In this document: positions 33,788-42,460 of the stretch, one piece after another | Position numbering within the stretch: position 1 is the stretch's first letter | Layout: the number at the start of each line of letters is the position of its first letter | Origin: a bacterium D16-76 | GTDB lineage: Bacteria; Bacillota; Clostridia; Oscillospirales; Acutalibacteraceae | Length of the DNA stretch: 64,000 nt | Assembly: GCA_009917445.1 (NCBI GenBank) | Contig: QZEE01000007.1 | Span: 62,001-126,000, forward strand | Reading direction: 5' to 3' | Position numbers and translations under genes: made by a program | Notes under the pieces: generated by a model | What the model was told of the DNA's origin: nothing | The model's database searches: none | Seen by the model: the letters and a program-made list of their open reading frames with translations, nothing else

Positions 33788-34780
33788 ATGGACAATACGC
33801 AAAAAACCGTGAACAAGTACGCCGAACGCGCCGCAAAATCCAAAAGCGGCTTCGCTATGCTGTCCCTTATCCTGCTCCTATTCCTGGTATCGGTACTGGC
33901 CATCGTCTTCGGCGGCATCCTGCTGGACGGCGGCGCCACCGCCTTGGGCGCGGTGCTGCTGGTATCGGGCATCCTGCTGGTATGCGGGGCAGTCTTCCTG
34001 TGCTGCGGGTTTAAGGTACTGGGGCCTAACGAGGCCGTGGTGCTCACGCTGTTTGGTAAATACTACGGCACCATTAAGGCAGACGGCTTTTACTGGGTGA
34101 ACCCCTTCTGCGCCTGTATCAACCCGGGCAACAGCCGCACTGTGACCACCAATGCCAACGGCACGACTATCACATCTGGGGGCGGCGGGAAAATCAGCCT
34201 GAAAACCATGACCCTCAACAACGAAAAGCAGACTGTAAACGACGAGCGCGGCAACCCGATCCTCATTGACACCGTGGTGATCTGGCGGGTGGTCGACACC
34301 ACCAAAGCCGTGTTCAATGTGCAGAACTACCGTACGTTCCTGTCCATCCAATGCGATTCCGCCACCCGCAACATCGCCCGCCGATACCCCTATGACTTGA
34401 TGGAAGACAGCGATGTGCCCGAAAAGACCCTGCGGGGCAGCAGCCAGGAAATTGCCGACATGCTGCGGGAAGACTTGCAAAACCGCGTAGTAGATGCGGG
34501 GCTTGAGATTATGGAAGTGCGTATACGCCAGCTGGCCTATGCGCCGGAAATTGCGGCGGCAATGCTGCAGCGGCAGCAGGCCGAAGCTGTGGTAGCGGCC
34601 CGGAAGAAAATCGTAGAAGGGGCCGTGGGCATGGTCGAGATGGCCCTGGAACAGCTGAAAGAGGACAACGTGGTTGCCCTGGACGAAGAACGCAAGGCCC
34701 AGATGGTCTCAAACCTTCTGGTGGTGCTGTGCGGCAGCAAAGACGCCCAGCCTATTGTAAACAGCGGATCCCTATATTAA
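33788..34780 (+). CDS. SPFH/Band 7 (stomatin-like) membrane protein
   Basis: A 330-residue protein with two adjacent transmembrane segments (about 22-45 and 49-73), then an SPFH domain (about 76-290) starting with [22 protein letters not shown]. Helical segments with [20 protein letters not shown] follow, typical of flotillin-like oligomers of membrane microdomains. The ATG at 33788 follows AAAGGGG. It sits 18 bases before the small RHH gene, with which it forms a two-gene operon ending at a strong terminator. Cellular role is undefined; related proteins bind proteases or organise lipid patches. Confidence 0.92.
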   Translation: MDNTQKTVNKYAERAAKSKSGFAMLSLILLLFLVSVLAIVFGGILLDGGATALGAVLLVSGILLVCGAVFLCCGFKVLGPNEAVVLTLFGKYYGTIKADGFYWVNPFCACINPGNSRTVTTNANGTTITSGGGGKISLKTMTLNNEKQTVNDERGNPILIDTVVIWRVVDTTKAVFNVQNYRTFLSIQCDSATRNIARRYPYDLMEDSDVPEKTLRGSSQEIADMLREDLQNRVVDAGLEIMEVRIRQLAYAPEIAAAMLQRQQAEAVVAARKKIVEGAVGMVEMALEQLKEDNVVALDEERKAQMVSNLLVVLCGSKDAQPIVNSGSLY

Positions 34781-34798
34781 AAGGGTTTGTGTAAAGCT

Positions 34799-34990
34799 AT
34801 GGCAGACAAGGATAAGAAACAGATTTTGCTCCGCATCGCCCCCACCCTGTGGAAAGATTTGGCGGCCTGGGCCGAGGACGACTTCCGCTCTATCAACGGG
34901 CAGATCGAGTTTCTCTTGACCGAATGTGTGCGGAAGCGGAAAAAGCTCCCGCCGCCCGGGGAAAGCGATGGCGGCGCAAACGAAGGATAA
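34799..34990 (+). CDS. Small Arc-like ribbon-helix-helix protein
   Basis: A 63-residue protein whose core KKQILLRIAPTLWKDLAAWA, followed by EDDFRSINGQIEFLLTECVR (adjacent blocks), matches the Arc/MetJ pattern of a beta strand and two helices with the conserved SINGQIEFLL. The tail is basic then Pro/Gly-rich. Such proteins are dimeric DNA binders or antitoxins; here no toxin is adjacent, and the partner is the SPFH gene 18 bases upstream. The ATG at 34799 has a loosely spaced AAGGG. It may autoregulate the pair or have lost DNA binding. Confidence 0.75.
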   Translation: MADKDKKQILLRIAPTLWKDLAAWAEDDFRSINGQIEFLLTECVRKRKKLPPPGESDGGANEG

Positions 34991-34997
34991 TATTAAA

Positions 34998-35044
34998 AAC
35001 AAGGAAGCAAGGGGTGGCCCGCCGTCACCTCTTGCTTCCTTGTT
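34998..35044. terminator. Bidirectional terminator between the RHH gene and ilvB
   Basis: AACAAGGAAGCAAG at 34998-35011 pairs exactly with 35031-35044. The convergent RHH and ilvB genes both end near it. Confidence 0.85.
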
Positions 35045-35091
35045 CCTATCCCCCAAAGCCCTGTAGTGGGCTTGAGGGCCGACCGCCCCCC

Positions 35092-36711
35092 CTACACGCT
35101 GGGCGTGTCCGGGTCTACCCGGCACACCAAAACATACGGCCGGGGGCTTGCCAGCATCTCTTGGGCCAGCTCTAGGGCCTGGGTGTTGTTTTTTGCCAAC
35201 GCCGCCGGTATGCCGTAAGCCTCGCACAGCTTGACAAAATCCGGGTTGCCGCCCAAGTGCGTGGCAACGTGCCGCCCGCCATAATGTAAGTTCTGCTGTT
35301 CGCGCACCATGCCCAGGCGGCGGTTATCCATGACGACCATCTTTAAGGGCACGTTGCAGGCGCATATGGTGGCCAGCTCGCACAAGCTCATCTGGAACGC
35401 ACCATCGCCGCACACTGACACCACCTGGCGGCGGGGCTTGGCAAATTTAGCCCCCAGAGCCGCCGGCAGGGCATATCCCATGGTGCCCAGGCCCCCGCTG
35501 GTAAGGAACCGCCCGCGGCGCAGAACAAAGTTCAGCGCCGCCCAGATTTGGCTTTGGCCTGGGTCAGCGGTGAGGATGGCGTCTTCGTCCATAAGACTGG
35601 AAAGGGAACGGAGGAAGGAACGGGGCTCCACGTAATCCGCCCGATCCTGGCCCTGGGGATGGGCCTTGGCCTTGTAGCCCAGCACACGGCCCAGCCAAGG
35701 CTTGCAGTTAACCGGCTGGGCCTGTTCTGTCAACGCGCCCAACACCTGTTTGATGTCCCCCACAATAGGGATATCCACCCGCATGTTCTTGCCGATTTCC
35801 GCCGGGTCGATATCAATATGGATGGTCTTGGCCTGCTCGGCCACCTGGTGTGGCATGGCGATGGCCCTGTCCCCTACCCTTGCCCCACATAGAAGGATCA
35901 AGTCGGCTTCCATCATGGCCCGGTTGGCGTAAGGGCGGCCAAATTTGCCGATCATACCTAAATACCCCGGGCTGTCTGTGGGCATAGACCCCAGGCCCAT
36001 CATAGTAGACACCACAGGGATGCCAGTCTTGTAGACAAAGGCAGAAAGCTCATCCCGGGCCCCGGCCAGCATCACGCCGCCCCCGCAGCAGAGGATAGGC
36101 CGGGAGGCTTCGGCAAGGGCCCCCACAGCCCGCTTAATTTGCAGGGGATGCCCTAACGTGTTGGGCTTATAGCCGGGTATGCAGGCCCGTTCTGGGTAAA
36201 CAAAGCGGGCTATGGCTTCCTCCTGCACGTCCTGGGGCACATCGATGAGCACCGGCCCAGGCCTGCCTGTAGCGGCGATGTGGAAAGCCTCTTTAAAGGC
36301 CCGGGGCAAATCCCCCGCCGACTTCACCAAATAGCTGTGCTTCGTAAAGGATTCGCATGCCCCGGTCACATCGGCCTCCTGAAAAACATCCCGACCCAGC
36401 TGCTCTAAATTCACCTGGCCGGTAATGGCGACGATGGGCACCGAGTCCATATAAGCGGTAGCAATGCCCGTAATCAGGTTGGTGGCCCCCGGGCCGGAAG
36501 TCACCACGCATACCCCCGGCCTGCCGCTGGCCCGGGCGAAACCGCTGGCCATGTGGGCGGCGTCTTGCTCGGTACGCACCAGCACGTGGCGCAAGGGCGA
36601 CTCGAACAGGGCATCATAAAAGGGGCAGATAGCCGCCCCAGGGTAGCCAAACAGCACTTCTACCCCTTCCGCTTCCAGACATTTTACCATGGCCTGGGCT
36701 CCTGTCAGCAT
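35092..36711 (-). CDS. ilvB: Acetolactate synthase large subunit
   Basis: A 539-residue thiamine-diphosphate enzyme that condenses two pyruvates to acetolactate, or pyruvate with 2-ketobutyrate, for branched-chain amino acid synthesis. The catalytic Glu is in VRTEQDAAH (near 47), the GRDVFQEAD block supports AHAS, and the ThDP/Mg motif runs from GDGAFQMSL to MVVMDN. The ATG at 36711 follows AAGGGGGGG and overlaps the methyltransferase-like gene by 7 bases. No ilvN regulatory subunit is nearby, so it may pair with one elsewhere or act alone. It ends the histidine transcript. Confidence 0.9.
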   Translation of the reverse strand: MLTGAQAMVKCLEAEGVEVLFGYPGAAICPFYDALFESPLRHVLVRTEQDAAHMASGFARASGRPGVCVVTSGPGATNLITGIATAYMDSVPIVAITGQVNLEQLGRDVFQEADVTGACESFTKHSYLVKSAGDLPRAFKEAFHIAATGRPGPVLIDVPQDVQEEAIARFVYPERACIPGYKPNTLGHPLQIKRAVGALAEASRPILCCGGGVMLAGARDELSAFVYKTGIPVVSTMMGLGSMPTDSPGYLGMIGKFGRPYANRAMMEADLILLCGARVGDRAIAMPHQVAEQAKTIHIDIDPAEIGKNMRVDIPIVGDIKQVLGALTEQAQPVNCKPWLGRVLGYKAKAHPQGQDRADYVEPRSFLRSLSSLMDEDAILTADPGQSQIWAALNFVLRRGRFLTSGGLGTMGYALPAALGAKFAKPRRQVVSVCGDGAFQMSLCELATICACNVPLKMVVMDNRRLGMVREQQNLHYGGRHVATHLGGNPDFVKLCEAYGIPAALAKNNTQALELAQEMLASPRPYVLVCRVDPDTPSV

Positions 36712-37103
36712 GGGCGCCCCCCCTTCTTCCCAGCTGTGAGGATGAAACAGTGGCAAAGCCCATCCTCTGTATCCATATAGTCCTGATTGGCATAAACCAC
36801 CCGGAAGCCTGCCTGTAGAAAAAGCGGCTTCTGGTTTTCAAGGTTATAGTCCGGCGCAAGGCCCAGCCGGGCCGCCTGGGCGTCGCTGCCGCCGGTCTGC
36901 TGGGTGAGGAAAAAGCCCCCGGGCTTTAGCAAGCTATAGACCTGGGCCAAATCAAAAGGCGCATGGTAACAAAGCACCAGGTCAAAAGGGCCGTCTTCCG
37001 GGGCCAGGGGGAACCGGGGGTCTTTGCCCTTGGGACCTAAAAAAAGCACCCGGGTCCCCGGCCGCAAAAAGGCCTGGGCGCGCTGCCAAAAATCCCACCT
37101 CAT
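36705..37103 (-). CDS. Shortened class I methyltransferase-like protein
   Basis: A 132-residue protein whose second half, from FDLVLCYHAPFDLAQVYSLL through KPGGFFLTQQTGG, NLENQ and FLQAGFRVVYANQDY, matches the post-motif region of a known class I SAM-dependent methyltransferase type. The expected glycine-rich motif I (DxGxGxG) and the following segment are missing; instead RVLFLGPKGKD joins directly. It therefore probably cannot bind SAM normally and may be a pseudo-enzyme. The ATG at 37103 overlaps the hisE stop as ATGA and its end overlaps ilvB, so translation is coupled. Confidence 0.6.
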   Translation of the reverse strand: MRWDFWQRAQAFLRPGTRVLFLGPKGKDPRFPLAPEDGPFDLVLCYHAPFDLAQVYSLLKPGGFFLTQQTGGSDAQAARLGLAPDYNLENQKPLFLQAGFRVVYANQDYMDTEDGLCHCFILTAGKKGGRPC

Positions 37104-37423
37104 GTATTTTTATCCACCTGATGGAAGGTTTTCAAATTGCCCTGCTTCTGGCTGCGCTTTTGCAGCTCGGCCTCTACCTCTTCCAGCGTAATGCCCTGCT
37201 GGACCATCAGCACGGTCAAGTGGTACAAAAGGTCGCTGATTTCCAACACCGTCTCGGCATTTTCGCCATTTTTAGCGGCAATGACCACCTCGGCACATTC
37301 TTCGCCGCACTTTTTTAAAATCTTATCCAGCCCCTGGGCAAACAGGTAGCAGGTGTAAGAGCCTTCGGCCTGGATACCCTTGCGGGCCAAAACCGTCTCG
37401 TATAATTCTTGCATAGGGTTCAT
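37100..37423 (-). CDS. hisE: Phosphoribosyl-ATP pyrophosphatase
   Basis: A 107-residue all-helical MazG-like enzyme that hydrolyses phosphoribosyl-ATP to phosphoribosyl-AMP, the second step of histidine synthesis. The KKCGEECAEVVIAAKN metal-binding helix and EISDLLYHLTVLM are characteristic. The ATG at 37423 follows TTAGGAGG. In many bacteria HisE is fused to HisI; here it is free, and HisI is instead fused to HisA in the gene just upstream. Confidence 0.95.
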   Translation of the reverse strand: MNPMQELYETVLARKGIQAEGSYTCYLFAQGLDKILKKCGEECAEVVIAAKNGENAETVLEISDLLYHLTVLMVQQGITLEEVEAELQKRSQKQGNLKTFHQVDKNT

Positions 37424-37447
37424 GAAAATACCTCCTAAAGTCAAGGC

Positions 37448-38524
37448 TTAGCGGCCTCTACGCAGCTCTTTGTAAAAGCAGCTGTGGCGGCCGGTGTGGC
37501 AGGCCGGGCCTGTCTGTTCTACCTGGATGAGCAAGGTGTCGTCGTCGCAGTCGGCGTAGATGGCCCGCACCAGCTGGATGTGGCCAGATGTCTCCCCTTT
37601 CTTCCACAGGGCCTGGCGGCTGCGGCTGTAGAACCAGGTATAGCCCGTTTTTAACGTTTTTTCCAGGGACTCCCGGTTCATATAGGCCAGCATCAGCACA
37701 TCGCCGGTGCCCTCCTCCTGCACAATAGCTGGAAGGAGCTCTGCTTTCTGGAAATAGCGCCCCAATTCATCTTCCATAACCCGGTGGGTCTTGGGGGGCC
37801 GGGGTGAAATCCGCTGGCAGGCAATAACGGCTTCCTCCAAATCCAGTGCCCCGGTGTAAACAGCCTTGCCCGCTATGGCCCCATAAAGGCCTAGATCGTA
37901 CAAACTTTGGATGTCCCCCAAACAGCTCACACCGCCGCTGGCAATAATGTTGCAGCTTACGGCCCGATTAAGCTTGTCCAGCATCTCTAAATTAGGCCCA
38001 GCCAACATACCGTCCTGCTGGATGTCGGTGCAGATAATAAACTCCACACCCAAGGCCTCCATTTGCTTTGCCAGGTCGATGTAATCGGTCTGGCTCTTTT
38101 CCGTCCAGCCCTGGGCCGCGGCCTTGCCCCCCAGGGCGTCTATACCTACAGCAATCTTCTTGCCGTATTTGCCCACAGCCTCTTTGACAAAGCCCGGGTC
38201 CCGCAGCGCCGCCGAGCCCAAAATCACCCTGCTAACGCTGTGCTCTAAGTAAAGCTCTACCGTAGCCATGTCCCGTATGCCGCCGCCCACCTCTACGTGC
38301 AGGCCGGACTTTTGAGCTACGTCAAAAATGAGAGACGCGTTCTGGGGCTTCCCAGATTTTGCCCCGTCCAAGTCCACCATATGCATCCAGCAGGCCCCCT
38401 GCCGCCGGAAATCCCCGGCAGTATCCAGGGCGCTTTCGGCTACGATATGGGCGGTGGCGTAGTCGCCTTGCCGCAGCCGGACGCACTGGCCCTCATGTAA
38501 ATCGATGGCCGGTAAAATGATCAT
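37448..38524 (-). CDS. HisA-HisI fusion: ProFAR isomerase and phosphoribosyl-AMP cyclohydrolase
   Basis: A single 358-residue frame. Residues 1-240 are HisA: catalytic Asp8 in [16 protein letters not shown] near 50-60, and Asp167 in [14 protein letters not shown]. Residues 250-358 are His[19 protein letters not shown], the metal-binding DCDDD (325-329) and the zinc cysteines in [12 protein letters not shown]. No stop or frameshift divides them; a Pro/Arg-rich linker [11 protein letters not shown] joins them. HisI does step 3 and HisA step 4, so consecutive reactions are joined in one protein, but in reverse order. The ATG at 38524 follows AAAGGAG. Confidence 0.93.
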   Translation of the reverse strand: MIILPAIDLHEGQCVRLRQGDYATAHIVAESALDTAGDFRRQGACWMHMVDLDGAKSGKPQNASLIFDVAQKSGLHVEVGGGIRDMATVELYLEHSVSRVILGSAALRDPGFVKEAVGKYGKKIAVGIDALGGKAAAQGWTEKSQTDYIDLAKQMEALGVEFIICTDIQQDGMLAGPNLEMLDKLNRAVSCNIIASGGVSCLGDIQSLYDLGLYGAIAGKAVYTGALDLEEAVIACQRISPRPPKTHRVMEDELGRYFQKAELLPAIVQEEGTGDVLMLAYMNRESLEKTLKTGYTWFYSRSRQALWKKGETSGHIQLVRAIYADCDDDTLLIQVEQTGPACHTGRHSCFYKELRRGR

Positions 38525-38551
38525 ATGCCTGTCTCCTTTTCCCTTTGATTT

Positions 38552-39130
38552 TTACAACACACCCTTAGAGGACAACACCCCGCCCCCTGTAAAGGCACAG
38601 GCATCACGAAGGGCATGGGCCAGGGCTTTAAAAAGGGCCTCGGCAATATGGTGGGAATTGCTGCCATAAGGCGCACGGAGGTGCAGGGTGAGCCCGCTGT
38701 GCATGGCAAAGGCCCTAAAAAACTCTTCGGCCATACAGGCGTCAAAGCTGCCTATGACGGCCTGGGGGAACTGGGCCTGGAACACCAGAAACGGCCGCCC
38801 GCTTACATCCACAGCGCAAAACCCCAAAGCTTCGTCCATCGGAATATAAGCATGGCCATAGCGGGCAATACCGGCCTTATCTCCCAAAGCCTGGGCAAAG
38901 GCCTGGCCCAGCACGATGCCCACGTCCTCTATGGTGTGGTGGCCGTCCACATCTAAATCGCCCTTGGCGGCGACTTGCAAACCAAAGCCACTATGCACAG
39001 CAAAAGCCGTCAGCATATGGTCAAAAAAGCCGATGCCAGTTGTAATCTCAACCGGCCCGCCGTCCAGGCAAAGGGCCACGGTGATGTCTGTTTCCTTAGT
39101 CCTCCGGCTAACTGTCCCGGTGCGCTCCAT
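38552..39130 (-). CDS. hisB: Imidazoleglycerol-phosphate dehydratase
   Basis: A 192-residue monofunctional dehydratase, without the phosphatase domain of enterobacterial HisB. The manganese-binding repeats are VDGHHTIEDVGI and SNSHHIAEALFKA. The ATG at 39130 overlaps the hisC stop codon as TAATG, indicating coupled translation. The next gene should be hisH in the common order, but HisA-HisI follows instead after 27 bases. The histidinol-phosphate phosphatase is not identified in the window. Confidence 0.96.
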   Translation of the reverse strand: MERTGTVSRRTKETDITVALCLDGGPVEITTGIGFFDHMLTAFAVHSGFGLQVAAKGDLDVDGHHTIEDVGIVLGQAFAQALGDKAGIARYGHAYIPMDEALGFCAVDVSGRPFLVFQAQFPQAVIGSFDACMAEEFFRAFAMHSGLTLHLRAPYGSNSHHIAEALFKALAHALRDACAFTGGGVLSSKGVL

Positions 39131-40197
39131 TACCCTTCCCCCTTTGTCTGCTCAAAATATTCCCCCGCCGTTTGGAGGAAGATGGCATTTTCCTCCCTAG
39201 CGCCACAAGTAACGCGGGCCAAGCCGCCGGTCAAGCGTATGACGATACCCTTAGCGGCCAAATAGTCAAAGAAAGCCTGTCTGTCCGGTAGTACCAATGT
39301 GCAGAAATTCGTGTCCGTAGGCAGCACCGTAAAGCGCCCCGGGTGCTGCTGGGCCAAATTTTCCAACCCGGCCCGCAGTTCGTCCCGGGAGGCCAATATG
39401 TCTCCCAGCGCCGCTTTTATGGCCAAATCCTGCTTTAAGGCCAAAGCACCTATCTTCTGGGTGAGGGCATTAACGTTATAGGGCGACTTAGCCGCCCGCA
39501 GGGCATTAGCCAAATCCGGCCTAGCCACCGCAAACCCCAGCCGCAACGCCGCCATGCCAAAGGCCTTAGAACAGGTGCGCAGGATAATCAGGTTGTCGTA
39601 GTCCTCCACGCAGCCCAAGAGGCTTTGGTCGGAAAAATCCATATAAGCCTCATCCAGAACCACCAGGGCGTCTACCGAGCGGATAAGCTTGTCCACATCC
39701 CCCCTAGGGCAAACAATGGATGTGGGGTTGCAAGGGTTGCTGAAAATCAACAGCTTTACGTTTTCCTTTTGGCAGACCTCTATGATGTGGTCTATATCCA
39801 GCCGGTACCCCTCCCCCTTCTGGATAGCCACATGGCGGGCCTCCTGCAAAAAGCCGTTAAAGGCATACATAGAGAAATCCGGCTCGATGGTGGCAAAAGC
39901 GTCGCCCTTCTCCAAAAACGCGCTGAAAATTACCGTAATCAGCTCGTCTGATCCATTGCCCGCTGCCACCTGCCCCACAGGGATCCCGTAATGGGCGGAA
40001 AAGGCTCCGCACACCTCCTCAGCGGCAGGGTCTGGGTAGCGGTTGAACGCCATCTCTGCCAAGGCCGTTTGGGCATCTAGCACTACTTCCTCCGGCAAGG
40101 GCAGGAAGGATTCGTTAGCATCCAGCCGCACCGGGTAGCTGCCGGTGATAGGGTCGTAAGGCTTCAAGGCCCGCACCTTTTTGTTCATATCATACAT
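39130..40197 (-). CDS. hisC: Histidinol-phosphate aminotransferase
   Basis: A 355-residue PLP enzyme that transaminates imidazole-acetol phosphate with glutamate. LDANESFLPLP near the N-terminus, NPCNPTS, the Tyr in DEAYMDF and the Schiff-base lysine in RTCSKAFGMAALRLG are all typical. The long frame begins further upstream inside the preceding gene; the ATG at 40197 with GGAGG gives the expected protein. It overlaps the 104-residue orf by 8 bases and hisB by one. A role also in tyrosine or phenylalanine transamination is possible for this family. Confidence 0.95.
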   Translation of the reverse strand: MYDMNKKVRALKPYDPITGSYPVRLDANESFLPLPEEVVLDAQTALAEMAFNRYPDPAAEEVCGAFSAHYGIPVGQVAAGNGSDELITVIFSAFLEKGDAFATIEPDFSMYAFNGFLQEARHVAIQKGEGYRLDIDHIIEVCQKENVKLLIFSNPCNPTSIVCPRGDVDKLIRSVDALVVLDEAYMDFSDQSLLGCVEDYDNLIILRTCSKAFGMAALRLGFAVARPDLANALRAAKSPYNVNALTQKIGALALKQDLAIKAALGDILASRDELRAGLENLAQQHPGRFTVLPTDTNFCTLVLPDRQAFFDYLAAKGIVIRLTGGLARVTCGAREENAIFLQTAGEYFEQTKGEG

Positions 40198-40504
40198 CCC
40201 GCTTCTCCTCCTTCTTTTCCCCGCCGTATTCCTGTAGGCACCACACCACGGTATCGTATACATCCGCCACCGTGTCCTCGGGATTTTCATACCGGCGCTG
40301 CCCCAGGCTGTACCAGTATTCCTCCCGGAACAGCCTGCGCAGCTGGGAAACCTCCACGTAGCTCTCGTCAAAATAGATTTTATACCGCCTGCGCTTCACC
40401 GCGAAATACAGCAGCGCCGCCTCCTTCCCCTTGGTAAGCCATTCCAACTCATAGCCTCGGGCTTTTAAGGCGTTGTAGACGTCCTCTACCGTCTCCATGG
40501 CCAT
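40190..40504 (-). CDS. Small conserved-looking protein coupled between hisD and hisC
   Basis: A 104-residue soluble protein, rich in Tyr, Trp, Arg and Glu, with predicted alternating strands (AALLYFAVKRRRYKIYF) flanked by helices. Its ATG at 40504 overlaps the hisD stop (TGATG) and its end overlaps hisC, so it is translated in step with the histidine enzymes. I recognise no domain; there is no Cys-His metal site and no obvious nucleotide motif. It is too small for HisH or HisF and is not a phosphatase by motif. A regulatory or assembly role is only a guess. Confidence 0.7.
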   Translation of the reverse strand: MAMETVEDVYNALKARGYELEWLTKGKEAALLYFAVKRRRYKIYFDESYVEVSQLRRLFREEYWYSLGQRRYENPEDTVADVYDTVVWCLQEYGGEKKEEKRDV

Positions 40505-41790
40505 CAGCTGTCTTTACGCACACGCACGGAATTGGCGTGGGCCGTAAGCTCTTCCGTCTCAGCCAGTAGGATAATATCCTCAGCGGCATCCAGCAGGGCC
40601 TTCTTGGGGTAATAGACGAAGCCCGACTTCTTCACAAAATCGTCTACCGAAAGGGGCGAGAAGAACCGGGCCGTGCCCCCTGTGGGCAGCACATGGTTGG
40701 GGCCCGCAAAATAATCCCCCAAAGGCTCTGGCGAATAATGCCCCAGGAAAAGGGAACCCGCGTTGTCCAGCCTGCCCAAGTATTCAAAGGGGTTGTCGCA
40801 GCAGACTTCCAGATGCTCTGGGGCCAGCAGGTTGGCAAACTCCACAGCTTCGTCCATATTTTCTGTCAAAATCACCGCGCCGTAGGTATCTAAGGACTGC
40901 TCGATAATCTCCTTGCGGGACAAGGTCTCCAGCTGCCGGTACAAAGCCTTTACCGTTTCCGCCGCCAGGCTTTCGTCCGGGGTAATCAGGATGGCCGAGG
41001 CCATGGCGTCGTGCTCGGCCTGGCTCATCAGGTCAGCGGCCAGGAACTGGGGGTTTGCCGAAGAATCGGCCAAAATCAGGATTTCGCTGGGCCCAGCGAT
41101 CATGTCGATGTCCACCACGCCATATAGCTGCTTTTTGGCTGTAGCCACAAAAATATTGCCCGGCCCCACGATTTTATCCACCTTAGGCACGGTCTCCGTG
41201 CCATAAGCCAAGGCAGCCACCGCCTGGGCCCCGCCCATAAGGAACACTCGGTCTACCCCGGCAGCCAGGGCAGCGGCGATGATGTTGGGGTCCGGCCGCC
41301 CGGTACGGCCTGGGGGCGTGGCCATGACAATCTCCCCCACCTGGGCCACCTGGGCCGGTATCACGTTCATCAGCACAGAAGACGGGTACCCCGCCGTGCC
41401 CCCCGGCACATAGACCCCAGCCCGGTGCAACCCACGTACCCGCTGGCCGGTAATAATGCCGCCCATGGGGTCGATGCGGCTTTGCTGCTTCTGCCGGGCG
41501 TGAAAAGCCCGGATGTTTTCCGCCGCGCGCCCTAAGGCCTTTAAAAATTCCGGAGCACACTCCTGGGCAATAGCCTCCATCTCCGGCCGGGTAAGCTCCA
41601 ATTTCTCCGGGGCCCAGCCGTCAAACTGGCGGGAGTAAGCCTGCACAGCCTGGTCCCCGCCCTCTTTTACCGTGCGGATGATATCCTGCACAGCCTCTTC
41701 AATAGAGCGGTCGGCCTGGCCCACCCGGGCCTTTAATTCCTCAATAAAAGCCAGACGCGCCTGGCGGTCTCCTTTTACCGTGCGTATCAT
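40504..41790 (-). CDS. hisD: Histidinol dehydrogenase
   Basis: A 428-residue zinc enzyme that oxidises histidinol to histidine in two NAD-dependent steps. The KIVGPGNIFVATAKK block, DMIAGPSEILILAD and the zinc-binding SQAEHDAMASAI are conserved, and a catalytic His pair is in LAPEHLEV. The ATG at 41790 follows GGGGGAAG, 18 bases after hisG. Length and motifs are standard. Confidence 0.97.
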   Translation of the reverse strand: MIRTVKGDRQARLAFIEELKARVGQADRSIEEAVQDIIRTVKEGGDQAVQAYSRQFDGWAPEKLELTRPEMEAIAQECAPEFLKALGRAAENIRAFHARQKQQSRIDPMGGIITGQRVRGLHRAGVYVPGGTAGYPSSVLMNVIPAQVAQVGEIVMATPPGRTGRPDPNIIAAALAAGVDRVFLMGGAQAVAALAYGTETVPKVDKIVGPGNIFVATAKKQLYGVVDIDMIAGPSEILILADSSANPQFLAADLMSQAEHDAMASAILITPDESLAAETVKALYRQLETLSRKEIIEQSLDTYGAVILTENMDEAVEFANLLAPEHLEVCCDNPFEYLGRLDNAGSLFLGHYSPEPLGDYFAGPNHVLPTGGTARFFSPLSVDDFVKKSGFVYYPKKALLDAAEDIILLAETEELTAHANSVRVRKDS

Positions 41791-41808
41791 AAAAGCATCT
41801 TCCCCCTT

Positions 41809-42459
41809 CTAAAATCCATCCAATTCTTTTTCCAGCTTGGCCGCCAGTGATTCGATCTCTGCCTTGCGCAGCTTCATGCTGGCCGTGTTGACGATCAGCC
41901 GGGCCGACACCTGTACAATGGGCTCAATCACCTCCAGCCCGTTTTCCTTCAAGGTGGCCCCGGTCTCCACAATATCTACGATACCATCGGAAAGGCCCAA
42001 AAGCGGGGCCAGCTCCACTGACCCTTCAATTTTGATTATGCGCACATCCATATGCTTGCTTTCAAAAAAGCGCCTGGCCACACTGGGGTATTTGGTGGCA
42101 ATGGTCTTTACCTGATACCCTCCATAAAAGTCGCGGCCCTTAGGCGCGGCCAAAGCAAACCCGCAGCGGCCAAATCCCAAATCCAATATCTCAAAAAACT
42201 GGTGCCCCTGCTCCAAAATCGTGTCCTTGCCCACTACCCCCAGATCGCATACGCCCTGTTCCACATACGTGATTACGTCGGCGGCCTTAGCCAAAACAGC
42301 TTCGATCTCCCCACCCCCTATGGGCAGGATGAGCCTGCGGCCCTTGTCCGCCAAGCTCTGGCAGTCAAAACCCGCCTTCTCGAAAAGGGCGGCTGTCTTT
42401 TTTTCCAAGCGGCCCTTTGTCAGCGCCATGCGCAGCGGTTTTGTCCTCCGTTCCATCAT
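41809..42459 (-). CDS. hisG: ATP phosphoribosyltransferase, short form
   Basis: A 216-residue catalytic subunit for the first step, joining ATP and PRPP. It is the short form without the C-terminal regulatory domain, which fits the adjacent hisZ. The PRPP-binding EGSVELAPLLGLSDGIVDIVETG (quoted in two overlapping parts EGSVELAPLLGL and SDGIVDIVETG) is near residue 145. The ATG at 42459 or 42456 follows AAAGGGGGGCG, which is the tail of hisZ, and lies 2 bases from its stop. Feedback by histidine would act through HisZ. Confidence 0.95.
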   Translation of the reverse strand: MMERRTKPLRMALTKGRLEKKTAALFEKAGFDCQSLADKGRRLILPIGGGEIEAVLAKAADVITYVEQGVCDLGVVGKDTILEQGHQFFEILDLGFGRCGFALAAPKGRDFYGGYQVKTIATKYPSVARRFFESKHMDVRIIKIEGSVELAPLLGLSDGIVDIVETGATLKENGLEVIEPIVQVSARLIVNTASMKLRKAEIESLAAKLEKELDGF

Positions 42460-42460
42460 G

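Noticed and set aside
37448-38524. HisF instead of HisA in the fusion
   Set aside because: The N-terminus [13 protein letters not shown] and VDLDGAKSG are HisA; the HisF CLDVxxGRVVKG and DITAS motifs are absent.
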